Of a DNA stretch of 64,000 bases, positions 9,744-18,223 are shown piece by piece. The position numbers and the translations under genes were made by a program. The notes under the pieces are model-generated. The model was not told the DNA's origin. It made no database searches and saw nothing but the letters and a program-made list of their open reading frames with translations. Each line of letters begins with the position of its first letter. Position 1 is the first letter of the stretch. The stretch covers positions 1 through 64,000 of the forward strand of contig JAUQWO010000051.1 in assembly GCA_030835135.1 (NCBI GenBank). The letters run 5' to 3'. Source of the stretch: Bacteroidota bacterium (GTDB lineage Bacteria > Bacteroidota > Ignavibacteria > UBA10030 > UBA6906).

Positions 9744-10223
9744 ATGAAAGAAGTCGCCGTCGGCATCATCTTCCGCAATGGAACCGTTCTTACGGGTCAA
9801 CGTAAGCCAACCGCCCGCTACCCGCTGAAGTGGGAATTTCCCGGGGGGAAACTGGAGCCTGGCGAGACCCCGGCCGCCGCACTCGTGCGCGAACTCCACG
9901 AGGAGCTGGGGATCGATGCGTCTCCCGGACCCGAACTCCACCGCCAGGAGTGGGACTACGGCGACCGCGCCTGGCGCGTGTATTACTTTACCGTCCATGC
10001 GTTCACCGGCGAACCGGAGAACCGGACCTTCGCTCAGATCCGCTGGGTGACGCCGCAAGACCTGCTCGCAATGGACATCCTGGACGGCAACAGGGAGGTG
10101 GTCGAATTACTGTGCCGGGACGGCATTGGTCAACAGGACGCAGGCAGCCCGGCTCAGGGGAAGACCTCAAGAGGCAACGCTGCGGACGATGAAAATGTGT
10201 CCGGCGGCGGGGACCGGCAATGA
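9744..10223 (+). CDS. mutT: MutT-type Nudix hydrolase (8-oxo-dGTP diphosphatase)
   Basis: 159 residues. The Nudix box is complete: GKLEPGETPAAALVRELHEE continuing LGI (about 36-58), preceded by the typical KWEFPGG. It would remove 8-oxo-dGTP from the nucleotide pool in the cytosol. The stop overlaps the mutY start (ATGA), and mutY in turn overlaps an ogg gene, so the operon covers pool cleansing, A:8-oxoG repair and 8-oxoG excision. A TACCTTC box lies six bases before the ATG at 9732-9738, so the transcript could be nearly leaderless; no clear -33 TTG was found. The last 25 or so residues are longer than usual and low in complexity. Confidence 0.9.
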   Translation: MKEVAVGIIFRNGTVLTGQRKPTARYPLKWEFPGGKLEPGETPAAALVRELHEELGIDASPGPELHRQEWDYGDRAWRVYYFTVHAFTGEPENRTFAQIRWVTPQDLLAMDILDGNREVVELLCRDGIGQQDAGSPAQGKTSRGNAADDENVSGGGDRQ

Positions 10224-11176
10224 GCGCGCACGGCTCTGCTGTTGTGCTTCCTTCGCGCTCCCCACTGCCTTCTCCTCCTGTCCGACTTCTCCAGCGGACG
10301 ATCCTGCAGTGGTACCGCCGCCACGGCCGCTCACTCCCGTGGCGAGGCATCCGTGATCCGTACCGCATCCTCCTCTCCGAGGTGATGCTCCAGCAGACGC
10401 AGGTGAGCCGGGTGCTCGTGAAGTATCCGCTCTTTCTCAAACGCTTCCCCACCATCGCCGCGCTCGCACGCGCACGCCGCGCGGATGTGGTCCGCACCTG
10501 GCAGGGCATGGGCTACAACAACCGCGCCGTGCGCCTCCACGCCCTCGCACAGGAGGTGGCCGCACGGCACAAGGGGCGCATCCCCGGCACCGAAGAGGCG
10601 CTCACCTCGCTCCCGGGCATCGGCACCTACACCGCCCGCGCGATCCTCTGCTCTGCGTTCGGCATGCCGGTGTCGTTCGTGGATGTGAACATCCGCCGCC
10701 TCCTCTCGCGCGTGTTCCAGAAGATGCCCGACACCGGCAGTATGGTCCCCGAACCGCGGGCACGCGAGATCGCGGAAGCTGCCCTCGACCGTACCCATGC
10801 TTATGATTGGAACCAGGCGCTGATGGATATCGGCGCGACGATCTGTACGGCACGCAACCCGCTCTGCACGGCATGTCCGCTCGCCCGGCTCTGCATCTCG
10901 GCCGGATCCATGGGCGCGCCGGCGCCAACCAAGAAGAAGCCGGAACGCTCGCTCTACGGCATCCCGCACCGGATCTATCGCGGCCGCATCATCGAACAGC
11001 TCCGCCTGAGTGGTCCGCGCCGCGCACTGCCGTTGGCTTCCCTCGGACCGAAGGTCCTCCCGCAATTCGGTCCGCGGCACACGGGATGGCTGGAACGGCT
11101 GATGAAGGGACTGGAACGCGACGGGCTGGTGCGCATCACCTCCCGCCGGGGCATTCCGGTGGTCCGGCTCGCATGA
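10220..11176 (+). CDS. mutY: A/G-specific adenine DNA glycosylase
   Basis: 318 residues. HhH-GPD fold with catalytic Glu in SEVMLQQTQV, hairpin LPGIGTYTARAI, the Asp region VDVNIRRLLSR and a [4Fe-4S] loop C-x6-C-x2-C-x5-C (CTARNPLCTACPLARLC). It removes adenine mispaired with 8-oxoguanine. The C-terminal Nudix-like 8-oxoG-sensing domain of typical MutY is absent; about 85 residues with a winged-helix look follow the cluster. Overlaps mutT upstream (ATGA) and ogg downstream (ATGA). The N-terminus before LLQRTILQWY is poorly conserved, so the true start could be somewhat internal. Confidence 0.9.
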   Translation: MSAHGSAVVLPSRSPLPSPPVRLLQRTILQWYRRHGRSLPWRGIRDPYRILLSEVMLQQTQVSRVLVKYPLFLKRFPTIAALARARRADVVRTWQGMGYNNRAVRLHALAQEVAARHKGRIPGTEEALTSLPGIGTYTARAILCSAFGMPVSFVDVNIRRLLSRVFQKMPDTGSMVPEPRAREIAEAALDRTHAYDWNQALMDIGATICTARNPLCTACPLARLCISAGSMGAPAPTKKKPERSLYGIPHRIYRGRIIEQLRLSGPRRALPLASLGPKVLPQFGPRHTGWLERLMKGLERDGLVRITSRRGIPVVRLA

Positions 11177-11958
11177 AGCCGAAGCGCTACAGGAACATCG
11201 ATGAGATCCATCGCGATCATGAGGAACGCGGTGAGCGCGCGCAGCAACGCCTCCGCGAGTACGCCGCGGTGCCTGCATCGGAATACTTTTACGAGCTGGC
11301 GTACTGCCTGCTCACGCCGCAGTCCAGCGCGGTGAACGCGGACACGGCGGTCGGACGGTTGAAGGAGCTCGCGTTCCTCGAACGCGGGGGCGACCCGACA
11401 TCCGTCCTCCGGCAGGGCGATGCCTATATCCGTTTCCACAACACGAAGGCGCGGCGCCTGCTCACGGTACGGGACCAGTTCCCCGTGATTGCGGCACGGC
11501 TTGCGGCAACACCAAAGGGTCTCCCGCAAGGGCTACGACAGGGAATCCCGCCAGTGATGACCCGGGAAATTCCGGAAGAAATGACGCAGGCGACACCGGC
11601 AGGAACACCGCCGGGAACCCTGCAGGGGTCGCCTCCGGCGAACCTCCATGCGGCACCGACTGAGGACGTGCTGGCCCTCCGCGACTGGCTGATCGCCAAC
11701 ATCAATGGTCTGGGACGCAAGGAAGCTGCACATTTTCTTCGTAATATTGGATACCGGGGACTGGCGATCCTGGACCGTCACATCCTGCGCAACCTGATGT
11801 ATCACGGGGTGCTGCGATCGATGCCGACATCCCTCACCCCCGCCCGGTACTCTATTATAGAGGGGCTTGTCCGGCAGTTCGCGGTGGATATCGGGATCGA
11901 TATGGACGAGCTGGACCTGCTGTTCTGGAGCCGGGAGACCGGCGAGATCAGAAAATAA
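11173..11958 (+). CDS. ogg: Ogg2-type 8-oxoguanine DNA glycosylase/AP lyase with internal low-complexity insert
   Basis: 261 residues from the ATG that overlaps the mutY stop; the frame stays open further upstream inside mutY, but the product aligns only from here. It has the Ogg2 hallmarks YELAYCLLTPQSSA, GLGRKEAAHFLRNIGY with Schiff-base K183, and LAILDRHIL with D201. It excises 8-oxoG from DNA, completing the repair trio with mutT and mutY. Residues about 113-158 form an insert rich in Pro, Gly, Thr and Gln (PKGLPQGLRQGIPP, TPAGTPPGT) encoded by degenerate repeats. It lies ahead of the catalytic helix, so the fold could tolerate it. Confidence 0.85.
   Translation: MKPKRYRNIDEIHRDHEERGERAQQRLREYAAVPASEYFYELAYCLLTPQSSAVNADTAVGRLKELAFLERGGDPTSVLRQGDAYIRFHNTKARRLLTVRDQFPVIAARLAATPKGLPQGLRQGIPPVMTREIPEEMTQATPAGTPPGTLQGSPPANLHAAPTEDVLALRDWLIANINGLGRKEAAHFLRNIGYRGLAILDRHILRNLMYHGVLRSMPTSLTPARYSIIEGLVRQFAVDIGIDMDELDLLFWSRETGEIRK
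11509..11647 (+). repeat. Degenerate word repeats translated in frame inside ogg
   Basis: About 139 bases with recurring CCCGGGAA / CCGGCAGGAA / CCGCCGGGAA / CTGCAGGGG-like words, reading as Pro/Gly/Thr-rich protein in the ogg frame. It resembles the intergenic repeat patches elsewhere in the window in style, not in sequence. Confidence 0.55.
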
Positions 11959-11973
11959 CCCTGGAGCACGCAT

Positions 11974-13134
11974 ATGCGCTTTCTCGTACTCGGTGCCGGC
12001 ATGATGGGCAGTGCGGTGGCCTACGACCTGGCCAAGGCTTCGCCGGACAACACGGTGCTCCTCGCCGACATCAATGAAGACGCCGCCCGCACCACTGCCC
12101 GCGCGATCGGTCCGAACGTACAACCGCACAAGCTGGATGTGAACGATGCCGCCGCCCTGGACGCACTCCTGCAGGGGTGCAGCGTGGTGGTGAGCGCAGT
12201 CTCCTACTCCGTGAACGAGCGCATCACCCGCGCGGCGATCGCTGGCGGTGTGCATATGTGCGACCTCGGCGGGAACAACGATGTGGTGGACCGCCAGATG
12301 GCGATGGATGCGGCGGCAAAGACACGGAACGTGACGGTCCTGCCGAACTGCGGCCTCGCACCCGGACTGATCAACATCCTCGCGGCCGCGGGCATGAGTG
12401 CGTTCGATGCGGTGGACTCGATCGCCCTGCGCGTGGGCGGCCTCCCCCGGAACCCGCGCCCGCCCCTGAACTACCAGATCGTCTTCTCCGCGGAAGGACT
12501 GCTGAACGAGTACATCGAACCCGCCGAGATACTGGAGAACGGCGAACTGAAGACGGTCCCGTCCATGACCGGACTCGAAGAGCTGTCCTTCCCGTTGCCG
12601 TACGGACGGCTGGAGGCGTTCTACACCTCGGGCGGACTCTCCACGCTCACCCGCACCCTGCGCTCGAAGGTGGGCCGGCTGGACTACAAAACGATCCGCT
12701 ATCCGGGTCACTGCGAGCGGTTCAAGCTGCTCCTGGACATTGGCTTCGCGACCTCCGAGCCGATCCTGAACGCCGGCGGGTCGGTGCGCACCTCGCGCGA
12801 ACTCTTCACCGAGCTGCTGAAACGGCGGCTGGACGGCGACGGACCGGACGTGGTGCTCGCCCGGGCCACGCTGACGGGCACGAAGAACGGCGGGAAGCAG
12901 ACACTTGTGTATGAATGTGTGGATGTGTATGATGAAGGGACGCGCATGACCGCGATGATGCGGACGACGGCCTTCCCCACATCCATCGCGGCCCTTCTGC
13001 TTGCGGACGGCCGCATCACCCGCCGGGGCGTGTTCCCCCCGGAAGAGTGCGTCCCCGGCGATATCATGATCGCCGAACTCCGGAAGCGCGGTATCGTCAT
13101 CTCCACGCAGATCTCTCACGAAAGTTTGCCATGA
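11974..13134 (+). CDS. Saccharopine dehydrogenase-like oxidoreductase
   Basis: 386 residues. N-terminal Rossmann fold (VLGAGMMGSAVAYDLA; ADINED at the end of beta-2) and the family segment VLPNCGLAPGLINILA. This matches the saccharopine reductase / L-lysine dehydrogenase / carboxynorspermidine dehydrogenase-like group. The substrate cannot be told from sequence; lysine or a polyamine precursor are the usual options. It starts 15 bases after ogg on the same strand, with a GGAG ribosome site, and its stop overlaps the next small ORF (ATGA). Confidence 0.82.
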   Translation: MRFLVLGAGMMGSAVAYDLAKASPDNTVLLADINEDAARTTARAIGPNVQPHKLDVNDAAALDALLQGCSVVVSAVSYSVNERITRAAIAGGVHMCDLGGNNDVVDRQMAMDAAAKTRNVTVLPNCGLAPGLINILAAAGMSAFDAVDSIALRVGGLPRNPRPPLNYQIVFSAEGLLNEYIEPAEILENGELKTVPSMTGLEELSFPLPYGRLEAFYTSGGLSTLTRTLRSKVGRLDYKTIRYPGHCERFKLLLDIGFATSEPILNAGGSVRTSRELFTELLKRRLDGDGPDVVLARATLTGTKNGGKQTLVYECVDVYDEGTRMTAMMRTTAFPTSIAALLLADGRITRRGVFPPEECVPGDIMIAELRKRGIVISTQISHESLP

Positions 13135-13283
13135 GCATGGTCCCGCTGTCCGTCATGATCAGCACACGCGATGCCCGCGAGGGACGCGACATCCAGCACC
13201 ACTACGTGGTCAGCACCTCCAGCCCGCGGTGGGAACTGGTGAAGATCCTCGTCCGGGCGCTGTTCGAGATCAAGTTCCGGTGA
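13131..13283 (+). CDS. Small hypothetical protein (50 residues)
   Basis: The ATG overlaps the previous stop (ATGA) and its TGA overlaps the next ATG (TGATG), the coupling seen between other real genes here. The product is MSMVPLSVMISTRDAREGRD and onward, ending ALFEIKFR. No family recognised and no membrane segment. It could be a genuine small protein or just a translation bridge between the flanking genes. Confidence 0.4.
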   Translation: MSMVPLSVMISTRDAREGRDIQHHYVVSTSSPRWELVKILVRALFEIKFR

Positions 13284-15145
13284 TGCGCACGCGTGCCGCA
13301 CATAGCGCTGATGAGCCCCGGCCCGCAGGATGCCCGTGCAGCCCTCCCGGCCCGTTCGATGCCCGGCAGGCTGCGTGCTTCGCCCGACCGCGCGCTTCCC
13401 GTTTCCCGCTGTGTGCGATGTTCGTTGTCCTGCTGTTCATCCCCCTGCTCGCGGCCGCGCAACAGAATACGGTGAAGATCGTGGTGGACGGCGACCCGCA
13501 GGCGGGCGGCGTGATCGGGGTGTTCCAGTCGAAGGGGATCCTCTACGCCTCCCTCACGGACCTCGCCGCAACGTTCCGCGTGACGCCATTCGAGAACCAC
13601 CGGATGGCAAAGATGGAGGTGAAGCAGGGGCCGTACCGCATCAAGGTCACCGGCGGCAGCCCGTTCATCGTTGTCATCGACCAGAACAGCACCCAGACGG
13701 TCTACCAGCTCCCCGCGAACGTGATCTATGCCGCCGGCTCGTTCTTCGTGCCGCTGCAGTCGTTCATCCCGTTCTTCGGCCTGGTCTTCAACAAATCCGG
13801 CTCGTTCGAGATCACCAGCAACACCCTGCGCGTGACACCCGCGCCGCCAACCTCCGCATACCAGATCCCGACCGTGGACCTCGAGGCGAAGACGAACGGC
13901 ATGCTCATCCGCATCCGCTCCACGAAGCGCATCAAGGACGTGGAGAGCTGGTTGCGGCAGGACGGCTGGTTGTATGTGACGCTGATGGACGTGAAGGCGA
14001 ACGTGCCGGTGATCAATGCGATCAAGGGCACCGGCGTGGTCAAGAGCATCATCGCCATACAGTCGCCCACGTCGGTGCAGCTCACGTTCAGACTCTCGGG
14101 CACCGTGGCCGCGAGCGAGATCCTGCGCGAGGACGATTCCGATGACATCCTCATCGCGCTCCGCACTCCCGGCGCACAGGAATCTCCCGCGGGAACCGCC
14201 CCGCTCGTGGTGCCGCCGGTGAAGCAGCAGCCGGTGCAACAGCCACAGGAGAAACCGGTCACGAGGCCGCCGGCGCAACAGCAGGAAGAAACACCGGGAG
14301 TGACACTTCCAGCCGATCAGCAGGGTGAGAAGATGCCGACCGGCGAGCAGCAGGATGCGAAGCCCGGAGTGAAGGATGAGTCCGCGGGAAACGCACCCGT
14401 GCTGCCGGACTTGGAAGAGCGCAAGCGGCGGTGGGACCTGGACGTGATCGTCATCGACCCGGGGCATGGCGGGAAGGACCCCGGGACGATCGGGGTGACG
14501 GGGCTCAGGGAAAAGGACGTCGTGCTGAGCGTCGGACTGAAGCTCGGCGAGCTGATCAGGAAGCATATCCCCGGCGTGAAGGTGGTGTACACGCGCTCCA
14601 CGGACGTGTTCATTCCGCTCTACCGCCGCGGACAGATCGCCAACGAGGCCGGGGGGAAGCTGTTCATCAGCATCCATTGCAACGCCACGCCGCGCAAGCC
14701 CAGCGCCACGCGCGGCACGGAGGTGTACCTCCTGCGTCCCAACCGTTCGGAGGAGGCGATCGCTATCGCCGAACAGGAGAATGCCGTGATCTCCCTCGAA
14801 GAAGGATCGGAGGGGCGGTATCAGGAGCTCACCGACGAGAACTTCATCCTCGTCACGATGGCACAGACGGCCTACATGCGCTCCAGTGAGGTGCTGGCCG
14901 AGCAGGTGCACCGGGAGATGTCCAAAGTGCCCGGGCTCCGCGGACGTGGCGTGCGCCAGGCCGGCTTCTACGTCCTCGTGGGCGCTGCCATGCCGAACAT
15001 CCTCGTGGAGACCGCGTTCGTGTCGAACCGCGAGGACGAGAAGTTCCTGCGCAGCAAGACGGGACAGAGCCGCATGGCGGAAGCAATGTACCAGGGCATC
15101 GTCCGCTATAAGAAAGAATACGAGAAGCTCCTCACCCATGAGTAA
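13283..15145 (+). CDS. N-acetylmuramoyl-L-alanine amidase (AMIN + Amidase_3)
   Basis: Peptidoglycan hydrolase that splits stem peptides from glycan strands in the periplasm, usually at division. A hydrophobic export signal is MFVVLLFIPLLAAAQQ. The start is uncertain: 13283 (TGATG overlap) gives a long basic leader, 13418 gives a compact signal peptide. Then come a copper-amine-oxidase-like N-terminal domain (VVDGDPQAGG, LYASLTDLA), an AMIN-like domain (IRIRSTKRIKDVESWLRQDG), a Gln/Pro-rich linker, and Amidase_3 with Zn ligands in DPGHGG, GLREKD and SIHCN and catalytic Glu in VETAFVSN. Overlaps the next gene by 8 bases. Confidence 0.9.
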   Translation: MRTRAAHSADEPRPAGCPCSPPGPFDARQAACFARPRASRFPLCAMFVVLLFIPLLAAAQQNTVKIVVDGDPQAGGVIGVFQSKGILYASLTDLAATFRVTPFENHRMAKMEVKQGPYRIKVTGGSPFIVVIDQNSTQTVYQLPANVIYAAGSFFVPLQSFIPFFGLVFNKSGSFEITSNTLRVTPAPPTSAYQIPTVDLEAKTNGMLIRIRSTKRIKDVESWLRQDGWLYVTLMDVKANVPVINAIKGTGVVKSIIAIQSPTSVQLTFRLSGTVAASEILREDDSDDILIALRTPGAQESPAGTAPLVVPPVKQQPVQQPQEKPVTRPPAQQQEETPGVTLPADQQGEKMPTGEQQDAKPGVKDESAGNAPVLPDLEERKRRWDLDVIVIDPGHGGKDPGTIGVTGLREKDVVLSVGLKLGELIRKHIPGVKVVYTRSTDVFIPLYRRGQIANEAGGKLFISIHCNATPRKPSATRGTEVYLLRPNRSEEAIAIAEQENAVISLEEGSEGRYQELTDENFILVTMAQTAYMRSSEVLAEQVHREMSKVPGLRGRGVRQAGFYVLVGAAMPNILVETAFVSNREDEKFLRSKTGQSRMAEAMYQGIVRYKKEYEKLLTHE

Positions 15146-15662
15146 TTCCGGCAGAGCATGGCTCGCGTACGGGACCGTCCTGGCCGGGGCGGCGCTGTGG
15201 TGCGGATCGATCGTTGCCGCGCCATTGCTCTCGCATGCCGGCGGCACGGCGGCCACGTGGGGCGGACATCTGTACACACTCTTTCATCCGGTCTGTCATC
15301 AATTGGATGATCGGTCGCTGCATCTGTTCGGTGGGCCGCTCGCCGTCTGTTCCCGGTGCTCGGCGATCTATGCGGGGTTCTTCGCCGGGCTCCTGATCTA
15401 CCCGTTCTTCCGGTCCGTCGGCACGCCGCATCCCCCGTCGCGCACCATGCTGGCCGTGGCGCTGGCGCCGATGCTGGTGGATGTGCTGCTGGGCATCGCG
15501 GGTCTGCACGATGTGACCATCGGTACGCGGCTCATCACCGGTGCCCTGTTCGGTTTGCTCGTCCCATATGTCGTCATGCCCGTTGTCCTGGGCGCAGTCC
15601 ATGAATACAACGCACACCAACCACCCCTCACTCAACTGCAGAAAGGATCCACCGATGCCTGA
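15138..15662 (+). CDS. DUF2085 integral membrane protein
   Basis: 174 residues. The start ATG overlaps the amidase end by 8 bases. It carries the DUF2085 signature FHPVCHQLDDRSLHLFGG, PLAVCSRCSAIYAGFFAG: a CHQ motif and a CSRC pair at membrane edges. Four hydrophobic helices follow the N-terminus (LAYGTVLAGAALWCGSIVAA; AIYAGFFAGLLIYPFF; MLAVALAPMLVDVLLGI; LITGALFGLLVPYVVMPVVL). Function unknown; the conserved Cys/His suggest metal or redox binding. It runs into the next gene with an 8-base overlap. Confidence 0.85.
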   Translation: MSNSGRAWLAYGTVLAGAALWCGSIVAAPLLSHAGGTAATWGGHLYTLFHPVCHQLDDRSLHLFGGPLAVCSRCSAIYAGFFAGLLIYPFFRSVGTPHPPSRTMLAVALAPMLVDVLLGIAGLHDVTIGTRLITGALFGLLVPYVVMPVVLGAVHEYNAHQPPLTQLQKGSTDA

Positions 15663-16200
15663 AAAGCCGAGTAAACTCATGCCGGCGCTGTACGGCGGCA
15701 TCATCATCGGCCTGCTCTCCGGTATCCCCTTCATTAGTTTCATCAACTGCCTCTGCTGCGCCGGTGTCATGATCGGCGGCTTCCTCGCGGTGTTCTTCTA
15801 CAAGAAGGACCTCCCGCAGGATGCACCGCCCCTCACGAACAACGACGCCCTTGCCCTGGGTGCACTGGCCGGATTGTTCGGTGCGCTGTTCTCCAACATC
15901 ATCTCCGCCGGGTTCATGTTCACGGTCGGCAATGTGGCCGCGGGCGTGATGTATGACTTCGTCGTCTCGATGTATGACAAGATGGGCATGCTGGACAAGA
16001 TGCCGCCCGAGGCGCTGGATGACATGAAGAGCCAGATGTATCAGGATTCGATCTCGCCGATGAATGTGCTGAGCTCGTTCATCATCCTGCCGCTTTTCGG
16101 CCTGCTCGGCGGTCTCATCGGGTATGCGGTGTACAAGCCGAAGGCAGAAGAGAAGCCGCCGGAAGCGCCGACACTGCCGCCCATGGAAATCAAGAATTAA
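15655..16200 (+). CDS. Integral membrane protein of unknown function
   Basis: 181 residues from the ATG inside the DUF2085 gene end, with GAAAGGATCC as ribosome site. Four membrane segments: GGIIIGLLSGIPFISFINCL, GVMIGGFLAVFF, ALGALAGLFGALFSNIISAG and a C-terminal IILPLFGLLGGLIGYAVY. A Cys pair (CLCCAG) lies in the first loop. The acidic Met-rich stretch between segments 3 and 4 may be a lumen-facing amphipathic helix. I do not recognise the family. The last three codons and the stop lie in an AT-rich word repeat. Confidence 0.75.
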   Translation: MPEKPSKLMPALYGGIIIGLLSGIPFISFINCLCCAGVMIGGFLAVFFYKKDLPQDAPPLTNNDALALGALAGLFGALFSNIISAGFMFTVGNVAAGVMYDFVVSMYDKMGMLDKMPPEALDDMKSQMYQDSISPMNVLSSFIILPLFGLLGGLIGYAVYKPKAEEKPPEAPTLPPMEIKN

Positions 16201-16237
16201 GAACTAAGAATTCTCAATTCGTAATTGAATTGTCAAT
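16191..16237. repeat. AT-rich degenerate word repeat at a gene end
   Basis: Recurring AAGAATTA / AAGAACTA / AAGAATTC / AATTCGTAATTG words. The patch begins inside the preceding gene and supplies its stop codon. Confidence 0.6.
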
Positions 16238-16239
16238 GG

Positions 16240-16275
16240 CCGGAGGAGACCCCGCGCTCACGGGGGATCCTCCGG
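16240..16275 (+). terminator. Strong hairpin, probable terminator
   Basis: CCGGAGGA (16240-16247) pairs with TCCTCCGG (16268-16275); inside, after a 2-nt mismatch, CCCCG pairs with CGGGG. It separates the membrane protein gene from the sigma-54 activator. The T-tract after it is weak. Confidence 0.65.
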
Positions 16276-16308
16276 TTCGTGTAAGAATACGTCCATGATG
16301 CAGATGCG

Positions 16309-17853
16309 ATGAACTCCCGTCACGACCGCCTGCTGGCGATAACCTCCGCACTCCTCGGTGCCTATGACCCGCAACGGCTCTTCAACGCCGTTGCCGGACA
16401 CCTGCGCGGGATCTTCCCCGTCGATGCCTTCGGCATCGCGTATTTCGACCACCGCACGGATACGTTCGCCCGCGGGATGGCCATGGCCGCGGACGGCGCG
16501 ATCCTCAGTCTCGAACCCATTCCCCGCACCGGCTCCGCACTCGAAGAGATCTGCGCCACCGGCACAGCGGTGTGCCTCGATGAATCGCGCGCACGCCAGG
16601 CCCTTGCACGGTTCGTGGGATTGCACACCCCCGCGCCCGGACAGCCGACGCAGATCGTCGTCCTCCCGCTCTTCGGCCGCGATCATGCATTGCTGGGCGT
16701 TGCCGCCGGACTCAACGGCGCGGGGTATACCTACACCTCAGACGACCTCGCATTCCTCGACCAGCTCGGCACGCAGGTCGGGCTCGCGATCGAGAACATG
16801 CAGCTCCATCAGGAAAATGCACGGCTCCGGATGCGGCTCGAGGCCGAGGGACAATACCTCAAGGACGAGATCGACCGCGCGGCGGATGTGGGCGGACTCA
16901 TCTACGCCAGCCGCTCGATGGACGAGGCGATGCAGCAGATCCAGCGCGCCGCGCCCACCGATGCATCGGTGCTGCTGGTGGGCGAGACCGGCACGGGAAA
17001 GGAACTGTTCGCGCGCACGCTCCACGCACGCAGCGCCTCCGCGCACCGGCCACTCGTGCGCGTCAATTGCGGGGCCATTCCCACCGGACTCATCGAGAGC
17101 ACGCTCTTCGGCCACGAGAAGGGCGCGTTCACCGGCGCTGTGCACCGTCACATCGGACTGTTCGAAGTGGCCGATGGCGGGACGCTTTTCCTCGATGAGA
17201 TCGGCGAGCTGCCGCTCGACATGCAGGTGAAGCTCCTCCGCGTGCTGCAGGAAGGCGAGTTCACGCGCGTGGGCGGACATGAACCGCTGCACGTGAGCGT
17301 GCGCATCGTTGCGGCAACCAACAGACCGATTGAAGCGATGGTGACGTCGGGAACCTTCCGCGCCGACCTGTACTACCGCCTCGCCGTCGTCCCGATCACC
17401 ATCCCGCCGCTGCGTGCGCGGCGCGAAGACATCCCGCTGCTCGCCACCGCGTTCGTGCAGAAGTATTCACGCCGCTTCCATAAGCCCGTCCGCCAGATCG
17501 CACCCGGAGCGCTGCACCGGCTCGAGGGCTATGCGTTCCCCGGCAACGTGCGCGAACTCGAGAACCTCATCGAACGGGCGGTGGTGTTGTGCGACGATAC
17601 CACGCTGCGCGCGGAACACTTTCCGCTCCCCTCCGTGAAGCATCCGCATCATGCGGCGGAGACAGGCCCCGCATCCGGCGGTCAGCCGGACGATGAGCGT
17701 GCACGCATCCTCACGGCACTCCGCCAGGCCAACTGGATCATCGAGGGCACCCGCGGAGCTGCTCACCGGCTCGGGATCAAGCCCAGCACGTTGCGCGGAC
17801 GCATGAACCGCCTGGGCATCGATCGCAATAGCGACACGCCCCCTACCTGCTGA
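16309..17853 (+). CDS. GAF-domain sigma-54-dependent transcriptional activator
   Basis: 514 residues with NorR/FhlA-type layout: an N-terminal GAF sensor (about 1-165), a coiled linker (NMQLHQENARLRMRLEAEGQ), an intact AAA+ domain (Walker [36 protein letters not shown]-finger region RADLYYRL) and a C-terminal Fis-like HTH (GAAHRLGIKPSTLRGRMNRLGI). It should sense a small molecule through GAF and open sigma-54 promoters. It stands alone upstream of the sulfur island. The long C-terminal linker before the HTH is His/Gly-rich. It could be the activator for the sigma-54-type sites elsewhere in the window, but that is inference. Confidence 0.9.
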   Translation: MNSRHDRLLAITSALLGAYDPQRLFNAVAGHLRGIFPVDAFGIAYFDHRTDTFARGMAMAADGAILSLEPIPRTGSALEEICATGTAVCLDESRARQALARFVGLHTPAPGQPTQIVVLPLFGRDHALLGVAAGLNGAGYTYTSDDLAFLDQLGTQVGLAIENMQLHQENARLRMRLEAEGQYLKDEIDRAADVGGLIYASRSMDEAMQQIQRAAPTDASVLLVGETGTGKELFARTLHARSASAHRPLVRVNCGAIPTGLIESTLFGHEKGAFTGAVHRHIGLFEVADGGTLFLDEIGELPLDMQVKLLRVLQEGEFTRVGGHEPLHVSVRIVAATNRPIEAMVTSGTFRADLYYRLAVVPITIPPLRARREDIPLLATAFVQKYSRRFHKPVRQIAPGALHRLEGYAFPGNVRELENLIERAVVLCDDTTLRAEHFPLPSVKHPHHAAETGPASGGQPDDERARILTALRQANWIIEGTRGAAHRLGIKPSTLRGRMNRLGIDRNSDTPPTC

Positions 17854-18058
17854 CACGCTGATTCACCTCTTTGCTGCACCCCGTCCGTTTCACCTCGTTG
17901 CCACACCCTGTCAGCATCACCATCTCGTGACAACCCGTCCGTACCACTCCCTTGCCGCACCCTGTCTGGATCACCACCTTGCCACACTCCGTCTGCAACA
18001 CCACCCCGTGGCAACCCGTCCGTTTCACCCCTTTGCTGAGCCCCGCTGCTTCACCCCT
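17848..18058. repeat. About eight degenerate 24-29 bp tandem repeats
   Basis: Copies read roughly TGCCACACCCTGTCTG, then TCACCACCTT, with about 27-bp spacing and several differences each. The patch starts over the stop codon of the activator gene and fills most of the 370-base spacer. No constant spacers, no ORF, not a CRISPR array. Confidence 0.7.
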
Positions 18059-18223
18059 CCGGCCTTCCTATTTTTCTCACAATTGGGAATACGAAACCCT
18101 GGTTTCCGCCTCATTGGCAGATATTTCACCAACATACCGGCTGGCACAATATCTGTTAATCATCGATAGAGATTTGGTTTTCCCGTCCGCATCCTCTCAT
18201 ACAAGATCAGGACTGATACCAGA

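Noticed and set aside
10807-11172. Upstream extension of the ogg frame inside mutY
   Set aside because: It has no resemblance to Ogg2, and an ATG with ATGA coupling lies at 11173.
13202-15277. Minus-strand frame of 691 codons opposite the amidase
   Set aside because: Shadow; the plus strand has all amidase catalytic motifs.
17848-18058. CRISPR array
   Set aside because: Units are degenerate, about 27 bp, directly adjacent, with no unique spacers and no cas genes nearby.
18130-18150. Sigma-54 promoter at the TGGCAC upstream of the MerR gene
   Set aside because: No TTGC-like box at the right distance (the -12 position reads CTGTT).
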